NCBI RefSeq assembly: GCF_000332135.1
Contig: NZ_KB235896.1
Location: forward strand, 2,995,321-3,059,320
Direction: 5' to 3'
Length of the DNA stretch: 64,000 nucleotides
Source: Anabaena sp. PCC 7108
GTDB lineage: Bacteria > Cyanobacteriota > Cyanobacteriia > Cyanobacteriales > Nostocaceae
Shown here piece after piece: positions 26,676 to 34,475 of the stretch; the stretch's first letter is position 1; every line of letters starts with the position of its first letter. A program made the position numbers and the translations under genes. Below the pieces are notes generated by a model. The model did not search any database and was not told the origin of the DNA. It worked only from the letters and a program-made list of their open reading frames with translations.

Positions 26676-27002
26676 TTATGTTCCCAATAGTGGCAAAACC
26701 TTACGCTTTAATAGCTCAATTAAATCTGCTTGCATATATTCATATTCATCAGGGATATCTAAACAAATTACCCTTTTACCTTTGAGAAAGGGTTGGAAGT
26801 TCTTAGATAGTTTGCTTTTATGGGACTTTTCCATCACAAAGATGATATCAGCCCATTCTATAGCTTCTGTAGAGACTGGGATTTGGGCGGTTCTGTCTAA
26901 ACCTGCGGATTCTACTTCTAATCCTGGATATTCACAGAATACAGCTTCAGCGGTAGGGCTGCGGAGTTTATTTTGGCTACAGAGGAATAATAGCTTTTTC
27001 AT
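26676..27002 (-). CDS. Low-molecular-weight protein tyrosine phosphatase-like protein
   Basis: 108 residues. KKLLFLCSQNKLRSPTAEAV has the C(X)5R phosphatase loop (C8, R14) with SPTAE as in LMW-PTPs, VESAGL is the next strand, and WADIIFVMEKSHKSKL matches the typical ADxIxxMxxxH region. CLDIPDEYEYM may hold the general acid. It is shorter than classical LMW-PTPs (about 150) and fits the predicted-phosphatase group COG4551. The target is unknown. It stands alone before the antitoxin cluster. Confidence 0.8.
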   Translation of the reverse strand: MKKLLFLCSQNKLRSPTAEAVFCEYPGLEVESAGLDRTAQIPVSTEAIEWADIIFVMEKSHKSKLSKNFQPFLKGKRVICLDIPDEYEYMQADLIELLKRKVLPLLGT

Positions 27003-27115
27003 TTATATAGCCCTGATTCACATGAGGTACAAGCTGTAATAATTAAACGCAGATGGACGGAGATAAACGCAGATGATTTTGTACTTCACCAACTAGGAAA
27101 TTCTATATCAATTAG

Positions 27116-27352
27116 TTAGGATTCAATAATAGTCTTGACATCTTCCAATAAATCAACTTCACTATAATGTCGTTCAATTTTTCTTGTTCCTAAAAGTTGC
27201 TGAAATTCCCAAACAGATAAATTAGCTAAACGTCGCGCTTGTCCAAAGGTAAAGATATTTTGCTCATACAATTGTAAAGCTAATTCTTTACGAATTGCTT
27301 GCTCACCTTCGTTAATCAAATCAGATGATAATTGTAAATTAATGGAAGTCAT
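27116..27352 (-). CDS. UPF0175 family protein (antitoxin-like)
   Basis: 78 residues ending in a helical region. IRKELALQLYEQNIFTFGQARRLANLSVWEFQQLLGTR is the UPF0175 core, a short helix-turn-helix-like unit often placed before a PIN-type toxin. No toxin gene follows here: the next gene downstream is the phosphatase 113 bp away. It is an apparent orphan antitoxin, last in a run of minus-strand antitoxin-type genes. Confidence 0.8.
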   Translation of the reverse strand: MTSINLQLSSDLINEGEQAIRKELALQLYEQNIFTFGQARRLANLSVWEFQQLLGTRKIERHYSEVDLLEDVKTIIES

Positions 27353-27369
27353 AAGCTGTTACTATATGT

Positions 27370-27546
27370 TTAGTATTGATCTAATTCTAAAAAAAGTTCT
27401 TCAGCATTCCCAACTAAATATTCATCTGATAAAGGTGGAAAGTCTAAATTTGTAACCAGTTTCAAAATCTCTAGAGCTATTTCTAGTCTTTCTAATTCTG
27501 GTAAACTATCAAATGTGCTTAATAATTCTTTCGCTAAAGTAGTCAT
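27370..27546 (-). CDS. Small antitoxin-like protein
   Basis: 58 residues beginning MTTLAKELLSTFDSLPELER, predicted largely helical and acidic at the C-terminus (NAEELFLELDQY). This N-terminal pattern is common in small cyanobacterial antitoxins encoded before RelE/ParE-like toxins. ATG 27546 is preferred to an upstream in-frame start at 27582, which lacks support. It lies 17 bp before the UPF0175 gene. No toxin is adjacent. Confidence 0.6.
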   Translation of the reverse strand: MTTLAKELLSTFDSLPELERLEIALEILKLVTNLDFPPLSDEYLVGNAEELFLELDQY

Positions 27547-27585
27547 ATATTTCTTCCTTGGATTTTGAATTTTCAGAAGCACAAA

Positions 27586-27903
27586 TTAAACTACAGTTAT
27601 CCGTGCATTATCTCTCGATTTAGGTTTGACTGTAATTTCCACATCAATTCCCAAAGTATTCAGAAATTTAAACATTCTTTCTAGAGAAAAGCCTGTAAGT
27701 CTTCCTCTCATTAAAGCAGAAACTTTTGGCTGATCAATTCCTAATAATTCAGCCGCTTCTGCTTGGGTGATATGACGTGCAGTGATAGCATTACTGATTT
27801 TTCGTGCTAGTTCTGCTTTTACTAGCATTTCGTCTGGGTTGGGTAAACCTAAATCAGCAAATACGTTACCGCTGCTGGTTTTTATTTCTATATTTTCTGT
27901 CAT
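27586..27903 (-). CDS. XRE-family helix-turn-helix protein (HigA-like)
   Basis: 105 residues. LARKISNAITARHITQAEAAELLGIDQPKVSALMRGRL is a Cro/C1 helix-turn-helix (about residues 31-68), followed by LERMFKFLNTLGIDVEITVKP, the arrangement of HigA/COG5606 antitoxins that pair with Gp49/HigB-like toxins. No such toxin is next to it: the gene before is vapC and the gene after is another antitoxin-like ORF. It could be a solitary repressor of this cluster. Confidence 0.85.
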   Translation of the reverse strand: MTENIEIKTSSGNVFADLGLPNPDEMLVKAELARKISNAITARHITQAEAAELLGIDQPKVSALMRGRLTGFSLERMFKFLNTLGIDVEITVKPKSRDNARITVV

Positions 27904-27934
27904 GATTATTTCTTTTTATCTTCTAATTTGCGTG

Positions 27935-28324
27935 CTATATCCAAGAAACTGTTTGTAAATTTTCGACTTCCTGAAAATGAGCATCGCGTGTAACTAAAAT
28001 TAGATTATATTGAAGACTTATAGCAGCAATCCAAATATCATTTTCAGGTAATGGACGACCTTTTAACCGTAGCTGGTTTTTTATCTCACCGTATTTTCGT
28101 GATGTTTCTGCATTACATTCAAGTACAGTATTATTAGCAATAAATTCTTCAATCCGTTCTAAATTTTCTTTTGAGCGTCCAGATTTTCTCGCACCATAAC
28201 ACAATTCCCCGACTGCAATACTGGGAATGAAAACTTCATTTGCTTGTGCAAGGTTATTTTTGATTACTATTTCATCAGCAAAGAAAGCAATAATGATATT
28301 AGTATCGAGCAAGTATCTACCATT
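27935..28324 (-). CDS. vapC: PIN-domain toxin VapC
   Basis: 129 residues. The PIN catalytic acids are visible: D8 in RYLLDTNIIIAFF, E in SIAVGELCYGA, and the acidic pair in LPENDIWIAAIS and LVTRDAHFQEV. VapC toxins are Mg-dependent RNases, often cutting tRNA. ATG 28324 overlaps the stop of the antitoxin gene by 8 nt (ATGAATGGTAG), which indicates translational coupling and decides this start over an upstream in-frame Met. Confidence 0.9.
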   Translation of the reverse strand, partial: NGRYLLDTNIIIAFFADEIVIKNNLAQANEVFIPSIAVGELCYGARKSGRSKENLERIEEFIANNTVLECNAETSRKYGEIKNQLRLKGRPLPENDIWIAAISLQYNLILVTRDAHFQEVENLQTVSWI

Positions 28325-28544
28325 CATCAAAGTCAACCTGTTCACAATCTTGTTTTATGGCTTCACTCATTAGCTGTAAATCTTCTTTGGGTATTGAACC
28401 TGCAAATTTTAGTAATTCTTTACCGGGAACACCTTTGATTTTTGATTTTGTCAAACTGCGGGCAAATGCCAGGACTTCATATTGCAAGTCTTGAGGCATT
28501 ATTTTTAATTGTTCAATAACTTGGTCAGCAATAGATGTAGTCAT
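28317..28544 (-). CDS. VapB-type antitoxin
   Basis: 75 residues: MTTSIADQVIEQLKIMPQDL, then EVLAFARSLTKSKIKGVPGKELLKFAGSIPKEDLQLMSEAI and an acidic end, as in the DUF2281-like antitoxins paired with VapC in cyanobacteria. It overlaps vapC by 8 nt. A helix region at the N-terminus probably serves in DNA binding or dimerisation and the C-terminal tail in toxin neutralisation. Confidence 0.8.
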   Translation of the reverse strand: MTTSIADQVIEQLKIMPQDLQYEVLAFARSLTKSKIKGVPGKELLKFAGSIPKEDLQLMSEAIKQDCEQVDFDEW

Positions 28545-28595
28545 AACATTTTCTTCCTAGCATTGTTAAATACTGTGTTTTTGGGAAATCAAAGT

Positions 28596-28649
28596 CAGTC
28601 AAGGGTAGACCTTGCTACCACGATCTGAAAAGGTCAGACCTCTTGACTG
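28596..28649. other. Inverted repeat between the nucleotidyltransferase and vapBC
   Basis: CAGTCAAGGGTAGACC on the left and GGTCAGACCTCTTGACTG on the right form an imperfect hairpin of about 16 bp with a 20-nt loop. It may end the nucleotidyltransferase transcript or act as an operator for vapBC, whose start is about 50 bp away. Confidence 0.4.
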
Positions 28650-28682
28650 ATAGTTGTATTATACAAGCTATGCAAAGAATGT

Positions 28683-29576
28683 CTATGGAGTTTGAAGCAA
28701 TTCTTTAATCAACACTTCCGCACCTTTATTCATTTGTTCTTCATTTTGTTTTTTTAATCGAGAGTATAGCCAGTCAAAAATTAATGGACTAAGACGACGG
28801 TTATCATAAATTTGATTTTGTAGAATGTATGATTCCCTTTCTAGTTCTTGAGATGGAATTCTACGATTGATGACTTGCTGCCATGAACCCATTGATGGCA
28901 TGGTTTGCCTTTTATTCCAAAATTTCATTAATCTTATTACATTTAAAACATTGCCATTATGAGCTTGATTTACTTCAGTCACTCTATATCTATCAATTCT
29001 GGGGTCTGTTTTTTTCCAATTGCCTTTACCATCTGGAATCAAATAATAAGTTCTACCAGATAATTCTGGATTGGTAAAAAAGCAGGGTACAATGTCAAAA
29101 TTCCAGGTGTAAGACTTTAATTTAAGTGTAACAGCTTCTAAATTCGTTTTAATGTCAGCTTCTTGATATTGTGGAACTTTGCTAAGTAAATACTTAAATT
29201 TATTCAGAATTTTTCGTGAATTGAGTGTATTTGTATCATCATTACAAAGCATTTTTAATTTGTAGGCAGAATCAGGTACATACATTTCAATTACACCATT
29301 AGTATACTCATAGTAAGTTGACCCTTCAGCACTCAAAGCAATCATAATATCAATATCATCAAGTGGTCTCTTTTTTGTACGTCTGGCAAAAGAACCAAAA
29401 TAAATATCTTTCTCTGAATAGAAACGTGGAAAGTATAGATCTTTATAAGGAAACGAATGTATTTGCTCTTCTATAAGCCAATCTCTGCTATTTCTAGCCT
29501 TTGCAGTGTCTTTTATATCTAGGTTTACATAATCTTTTAAAAATTCATCGAAAGCTACATTGACAGTTTGAGCCAT
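28683..29576 (-). CDS. CD-NTase/SMODS-like nucleotidyltransferase
   Basis: 297 residues of the Pol-beta nucleotidyltransferase superfamily. G61-S62 in IYFGSFARRTKKRPLDDIDI is followed by metal-binding D74 and D76, and the third Asp, D161, is in YTWNFDIVPCF. The C-terminal half is helical, as in OAS/CD-NTase folds. CD-NTases make cyclic oligonucleotides that switch on CBASS effectors; here no effector (nuclease, phospholipase, SAVED, TM protein) is adjacent, so it is an orphan or acts on another substrate. The frame starts at ATG 29576. Confidence 0.8.
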   Translation of the reverse strand: MAQTVNVAFDEFLKDYVNLDIKDTAKARNSRDWLIEEQIHSFPYKDLYFPRFYSEKDIYFGSFARRTKKRPLDDIDIMIALSAEGSTYYEYTNGVIEMYVPDSAYKLKMLCNDDTNTLNSRKILNKFKYLLSKVPQYQEADIKTNLEAVTLKLKSYTWNFDIVPCFFTNPELSGRTYYLIPDGKGNWKKTDPRIDRYRVTEVNQAHNGNVLNVIRLMKFWNKRQTMPSMGSWQQVINRRIPSQELERESYILQNQIYDNRRLSPLIFDWLYSRLKKQNEEQMNKGAEVLIKELLQTP

Positions 29577-29725
29577 AAAGGTTTTGTTAGTAAGTGAATA
29601 TAACCAATAAATACAACTATACTACATTTGTAGCTGAAATGCCAATAAACGGTCAAAATTACTCCAAACTTTTGCGTATCTGCGCCTTCGCGGTTCATTC
29701 CTCCCCTTCTCACCAAAAAACAAAA

Positions 29726-29758
29726 GACGCAGAAAGAAACTCTCTGCGCCTCTGCGTC
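29726..29758 (-). terminator. Hairpin after secA
   Basis: On the minus strand GACGCAG (29758-29752) pairs with CTGCGTC (29732-29726), followed by TTTTGTTTTTT. It lies 22 bp past the secA stop, within a common 'ctctgcgcctctgcgtctc' repeat. Confidence 0.6.
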
Positions 29759-29779
29759 TCTGCGTGAAAAAAATCTTTC

Positions 29780-32572
29780 TTAAACCATCTCAGAAGTCTG
29801 CACAGTAGGCTGCGCCTGTGGCTGGAACATAAACAGCGAATAAACCACATCACGGCGGATATTCACCATCATATCCAAGAACAACTCATAACCCTCACTC
29901 TTATACTCAATCAGAGGGTCTTTTTGTCCATAACCACGCAAACCAACCGACTCACGCAAAGCATCCATTTGTTGCAGATGTTCACGCCACAAAGTATCTA
30001 TGCGTTGGAGAATAAAGAACCGTTCCGCTTGACGCATTAATCCTGGTTGAATTTGGTCAATTTGCGCTTCCTTCATATCATAAGCAATCCGCGCTTGTTC
30101 ATGGAGAAAAGCCTTAATTTCCGGTACTCCCATATCCTCCAACTGACTAGCTTGCATATCAGCCAACAGGTAAACAAACTCCTTCACCTTATCCACCAAC
30201 TTTTCTAACTCCCATTCTTCCGAAGGTAAATCAGGGTTGATGTAATAATCAACGATGTCGTCCATCGTTTTTTCAGCGTATTTAATTACCTGTTCCTTGA
30301 GGTCTTGACCTTCCAAAACGCGGCGACGTTCTGCATAGATAGCCCGACGTTGGTTATTCATCACCTCGTCATACTCAAACACCTGTTTGCGGATGTCGTA
30401 GTAATAGGTTTCTACCTTTTTCTGTGCGCCTTCTAAGCTGCGGGTTAACATACCCGACTCAATCGGCATATCTTCCTCTACTTGGAACGCATTCATCAAG
30501 CCGGCAACGCGATCGCCCCCAAAGATCCGTAATAAGTTATCCTCTAAACTGAGGAAGAATCTTGTCGTTCCTGGATCACCTTGTCTTCCCGCCCGTCCAC
30601 GCAATTGGTTATCAATCCGCCGTGACTCGTGACGTTCTGTGCCAATCACGTGCAGACCGCCTCTATTCACCACATCATCATGTTCAGTGCTGGTGAATAC
30701 TTCATACTCCTTCTTAATGCTTTGGTAAGCTGACCGCAATTTCTGAATTACCAGGTCATCTGTAGGTGCTTTTTCTGCCGCTACAGCTACCTTTTCTTCG
30801 GCTTCCAACTCCGGCAAACTGCGCTCACCGTAAGCTTTTACAGCCACTTCTACCGCTTCTTTCAAAAGCTGTTCTGTCTCTTTTGTCAACTGGGTAGGGA
30901 AAATTTCCGGGGAAGCCCGCCAAGTTTTCACCTTTTTACCAGGAACAAAACCTTGACCACCACCACTACCACCCATAGGTAGTCCAGAAGCCCTTTGCAT
31001 ACTAAAAATATCTTCATCTTCTGGGCTGACGATGCGGGGCATAAAGTATTCTCGCAACTTCAACCGCGCCATATACTCAGAGTTACCACCGAGAATAATA
31101 TCCGTACCTCTTCCCGCCATATTCGTAGCAATAGTTACAGCGCCCCTGCGTCCGGCTTGGGCGACAATTTCTGCTTCCCGTTCCACGTTTTCTGGTCTAG
31201 CGTTGAGTAACTCATGGGGAATGTTGATTTCCTTCAAGAGTCGGCTGAGAAGTTCAGATTTTTCAACGCTGGTGGTTCCCACTAACACAGGTCTACCATT
31301 TTCGTGCATTTGGGCGCATTCTTGAGCGATCGCATTCCATTTGCCCGCTTCGGTCTTAAATACCATATCAGACAGGTCTTCCCGTCTTCTCACCCGATTG
31401 GTGGGAATAATAGTTACTTCCCGTTTGTAAATCTTTTCAAACTCGACTTCTTCAGTTTTTGCAGTTCCCGTCATTCCCCCCAACTTGGGATACAGCAAAA
31501 ACAAGTTTTGATAGGTAATTGTGGCTAAAGTTTGGGTTTCTGGCTGAATTTCTACGTGTTCCTTCGCTTCAACCGCTTGGTGTAAACCATCACTCCAGCG
31601 TCGTCCCGTCAGTACCCGACCTGTAAATTCATCGACAATGACAACTTCATCATTACGGACAATATAATTCACATCCTTAAGAAACAATTCCTTAGCTTTA
31701 ATCGCATTAAACACAAAATGCGCCCAAGGATCTTCTGGGTCAAATAAATCTGTCACATTCAAAAGATTTTCTGCTTCTGCAAAGCCTTCATCACTCAACA
31801 GAACGTTACGATCTTTTTCATTGACTTCGTAATGCTCATCTTTTTTGAGAGTAAAAGCAATTTCTGCCGCTTTTAAGTACTTTTCTGTCGGTCTTTCCAC
31901 CTGCCCAGAAATAATCAGCGGTGTCCGCGCCTCATCAACTAAAATCGAGTCTACCTCGTCAATAACGCAATAATTAAACGGGCGTTGTACCACATCCGCC
32001 ATCGATGTCGCCATGTTATCCCGCAGATAGTCAAAGCCTATCTCACTGTTGGTGACATAAGTAATATCACAAGCATAGTTTTTTTGGCGTTCAGTGGGGG
32101 TCATGGTGGACTGAATTAGCCCCACACTTAACCCCAAGAACCGATGTACCTGACCCATCCATTCCGCGTCCCGACGTGCCAGGTAATCATTAACGGTAAT
32201 AACGTGTACACCTTGACCAGTTAGGGCATTTAAATAACTCGGTAAGGTAGCAACCAAAGTTTTACCTTCACCGGTTTTCATTTCGGCAATTTGCCCAGTG
32301 TGGAGAATTATCCCACCTAAGAGTTGCACATCAAAGTGCCGTAACCCCAGCACTCGCCGTCCTGACTCCCGGACAAGGGCAAAAGCTTCAGGTAAGATAT
32401 CATCTAGTGTTTCGCCTTTAGCCAGACGCTGTTTAAACTCGATGGTTTTACCTTTTAAGTCTTCATCAGAGAGCGCCTTAATTTCTTCCTCTAAAAGGTT
32501 AATTTCTGTAATGTCAGGTTGGTATTTTTTAAGCTTACGAGCGTTGGGATCGCCCAACAAAAGTTTTAGCAT
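29780..32572 (-). CDS. secA: Preprotein translocase ATPase SecA
   Basis: 930 residues. SecA drives unfolded preproteins through SecYEG of the plasma and thylakoid membranes by ATP hydrolysis. Walker A is GEGKT (101-105, [14 protein letters not shown]), Walker B is [18 protein letters not shown], and NBD2 has [10 protein letters not shown] and [38 protein letters not shown] is in the motor core. An insertion of about 80 residues before NBD2 ([18 protein letters not shown]...) is typical of cyanobacterial SecA. The C-terminus ends [10 protein letters not shown] with no zinc-binding motif, also usual in this phylum. Confidence 0.98.
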   Translation of the reverse strand: MLKLLLGDPNARKLKKYQPDITEINLLEEEIKALSDEDLKGKTIEFKQRLAKGETLDDILPEAFALVRESGRRVLGLRHFDVQLLGGIILHTGQIAEMKTGEGKTLVATLPSYLNALTGQGVHVITVNDYLARRDAEWMGQVHRFLGLSVGLIQSTMTPTERQKNYACDITYVTNSEIGFDYLRDNMATSMADVVQRPFNYCVIDEVDSILVDEARTPLIISGQVERPTEKYLKAAEIAFTLKKDEHYEVNEKDRNVLLSDEGFAEAENLLNVTDLFDPEDPWAHFVFNAIKAKELFLKDVNYIVRNDEVVIVDEFTGRVLTGRRWSDGLHQAVEAKEHVEIQPETQTLATITYQNLFLLYPKLGGMTGTAKTEEVEFEKIYKREVTIIPTNRVRRREDLSDMVFKTEAGKWNAIAQECAQMHENGRPVLVGTTSVEKSELLSRLLKEINIPHELLNARPENVEREAEIVAQAGRRGAVTIATNMAGRGTDIILGGNSEYMARLKLREYFMPRIVSPEDEDIFSMQRASGLPMGGSGGGQGFVPGKKVKTWRASPEIFPTQLTKETEQLLKEAVEVAVKAYGERSLPELEAEEKVAVAAEKAPTDDLVIQKLRSAYQSIKKEYEVFTSTEHDDVVNRGGLHVIGTERHESRRIDNQLRGRAGRQGDPGTTRFFLSLEDNLLRIFGGDRVAGLMNAFQVEEDMPIESGMLTRSLEGAQKKVETYYYDIRKQVFEYDEVMNNQRRAIYAERRRVLEGQDLKEQVIKYAEKTMDDIVDYYINPDLPSEEWELEKLVDKVKEFVYLLADMQASQLEDMGVPEIKAFLHEQARIAYDMKEAQIDQIQPGLMRQAERFFILQRIDTLWREHLQQMDALRESVGLRGYGQKDPLIEYKSEGYELFLDMMVNIRRDVVYSLFMFQPQAQPTVQTSEMV

Positions 32573-32926
32573 GGCAGTTTATAGAACTAAATCAAGGGGA
32601 ATGGAGATTAAAGCTTTGGTTATTTGATTATAGACATTTAACCTAACCCAGCCATTTTGCTTGTGGATGGGTGAAAAACCAGAATTAACTCAAAAACAGA
32701 ATAAAAACAAACCAATCACCTAAATAAATGATTGGTTTTAACTTATATCTTATTTTAAATTGCCTTCATAGTATCATTTTGCCGCTAGATGGGGCATTGG
32801 AGGCAGGGTGCAGGGTGCAGGGGGCAGGGGGCAGGGGGCAGGGGACAGAAGGTAATTATTTCTCCGCGTCTCCGTGTCACCGCGTCACCCCATCTCCCCA
32901 TCTCCCCATCTTCCCAATCCCTACTC
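32573..32926. repeat. Spacer with G-rich tandem repeats
   Basis: About 32802-32845 is a run of GCAGGGTGCAGGGGG-type units, followed by a C-rich CCCCATCT repeat (about 32885-32915). The rest is AT-rich and should hold the secA promoter. No gene is supported; two short frames here are repeat-encoded. Confidence 0.6.
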
Positions 32927-33466
32927 CTACTCCCACTCTGGTGTCAGACTGCGGAAGTCATACTTATCAGCACCAATATGACAACTGACACAACTACTCA
33001 TGCTTACAGGATTGGGTAATTTGATACCAGGATGTAAAGCTTTAAAATAACGGGAATCATTGACGCGATAGGGTGTTGTTTCGTCTTGTAGCTGCACACG
33101 AGAGAAAGTTGAAAGGTACTTCCACACTAAAATGCGCGGCGGATCGATTAAAGGCTTAAGTTGTACGCCATAGTGCTGGGAGTCTTCCAGAAGATTTTTC
33201 CATGTTTGGGTAGGTAAAACTGCTGGTGGGATACCAATGTGACAGCTGGCGCAGTTTTCTAAATATAATTCTTGCCCTAGTTGGTATTGTGCAGGTACTA
33301 CGTCAACAGTTCCAATTGAGGGGGTGGGTTTTGCTGCTTGGGTGCTGGTGGCTAAACCTAGTATGAATCCTATGGCTATACTCCAAGCAAAAATAACTAG
33401 CATCACAATCAGCAGTTGGCGTTTCAGTTTTGGATGGGATGATTTATGTTTAAATAAAGTAGACAT
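32927..33466 (-). CDS. Dihaem cytochrome c (DHC family)
   Basis: 179 residues. A membrane/signal segment at about 17-40 (LLIVMLVIFAWSIAIGFILG) is followed by a periplasmic or lumenal domain with two c-type haem sites, C72-xx-C75-H76 (NCASCHIGIPP) and C159-xx-C162-H163 (SCVSCHIGADKYDF). The stretch ALHPGIKLPNPVSMSSC is typical of the DHC family. Electron partners are unknown. It could stay membrane-anchored, as no clear signal peptidase site is certain (TQAAKP is possible). Confidence 0.88.
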   Translation of the reverse strand: MSTLFKHKSSHPKLKRQLLIVMLVIFAWSIAIGFILGLATSTQAAKPTPSIGTVDVVPAQYQLGQELYLENCASCHIGIPPAVLPTQTWKNLLEDSQHYGVQLKPLIDPPRILVWKYLSTFSRVQLQDETTPYRVNDSRYFKALHPGIKLPNPVSMSSCVSCHIGADKYDFRSLTPEWE

Positions 33467-33579
33467 TAGTTTAATTGCTTGAAGTTAGATATCTAGTATT
33501 TTGCATACCTAATATACAATGTATAACATTTAATTGCATCATTTATGATTTATTAACAGGGTTTATTTTTTAAACTTAA

Positions 33580-33963
33580 TTAAATTAATTCTTTTTCAAT
33601 GAGTTCAATTAATTCTAGAATATTACGAGATTCACTAGCTTCTACATTAGATTCTTCTATTATATGAACATGATGGGGAAAATTAGGTAAATCTGGAAAA
33701 TGTTGCACATTATCCCAGCGTTTTCTTAAATTTTGCTTTTCTTCATTCATCCACTGATAACGATAACCCAGGGTGACAAAATGTCCGTTAATAACGGTAA
33801 AGGATTCTGCTATTTCTAAAAAATCATTATTTACTAAAGTTAATCTAGCTCGGAAATATCCCCGATCAAATAAAATTTTTTCTTCCACAATTGATATTTT
33901 GATAATGATGCGACTTGTTGCTAACTTGATTTTTACCGTATTAATATAATCTTGTAATTCCAT
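33580..33963 (-). CDS. TumE-type toxin (DUF6516 family)
   Basis: 127 residues. The conserved centre and end are present: FRARLTLVNNDFLEIAESF, LGYRYQWMNEE, LRKRWDNVQHFPDLPNFPHHVHI, matching the DUF6516/TumE pattern with its RWDN and PHH motifs. TumE proteins are toxins of a type II-like module whose antitoxin is encoded alongside. The gene lies 29 bp after the antitoxin-like gene on the same strand. Confidence 0.8.
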   Translation of the reverse strand: MELQDYINTVKIKLATSRIIIKISIVEEKILFDRGYFRARLTLVNNDFLEIAESFTVINGHFVTLGYRYQWMNEEKQNLRKRWDNVQHFPDLPNFPHHVHIIEESNVEASESRNILELIELIEKELI

Positions 33964-33992
33964 CGGTTAACTATGCTATTGTATTAAATTTA

Positions 33993-34298
33993 TTATTTAT
34001 TGTGGATATATTGTTGAGCATTTATCCACATTTCATAAAATACACTCCATTCAAAAAAATCTATTTCATCTCCTAATTGTCCTGCTTGAAATTTTTGATA
34101 GAATTCGCTAGAAGACATTTTATATTTTGTCTCAAAATTCTTTAAACTTTGTTCTAAATCTGAGATATCTTGTTGTGTTGAATTGACAGATAGTGAAGAT
34201 GATTTTACCTGATTAACTTTACTTTCTAAAAGCTGTCTTTCTGCTGGAGATAGAGAGAGGATAATTTGAGCGATAGATTCTACTAATTGGGTATTCAT
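33993..34298 (-). CDS. Antitoxin-like partner of the TumE-type toxin
   Basis: 101 residues. MNTQLVESIAQIILSLSPAERQLLESKV is a helical N-terminal unit common in small cyanobacterial antitoxins. The rest (SDLEQSLKNFETKYKMSSSEFYQKFQAG) is helical and charged, and ends in DEIDFFEWSVFYEMWINA, a likely toxin-binding tail. It precedes the TumE-type gene and is assigned mainly by that position. Confidence 0.65.
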   Translation of the reverse strand: MNTQLVESIAQIILSLSPAERQLLESKVNQVKSSSLSVNSTQQDISDLEQSLKNFETKYKMSSSEFYQKFQAGQLGDEIDFFEWSVFYEMWINAQQYIHNK

Positions 34299-34475
34299 AA
34301 TGTAATTTTTACCGTTGAGTAATTTACACCAAATTCAGCTTGAAAACTCTTATTTTACAAAGCTTGTTGGTTATTGTACCTAATAGATATGCAATGTGCT
34401 GTATATCCTGATTATATTTCATTTATCCTCAGACTCACAGGATGTTGCGCTTATTGCTAATGATAATATGCAAGC

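Noticed and set aside
32728-33019. Two overlapping plus-strand frames near the dihaem cytochrome gene
   Set aside because: Gly/Gln-rich and Ser/Pro-rich peptides translated from GGGGGCAG and CCCCATCT repeats.
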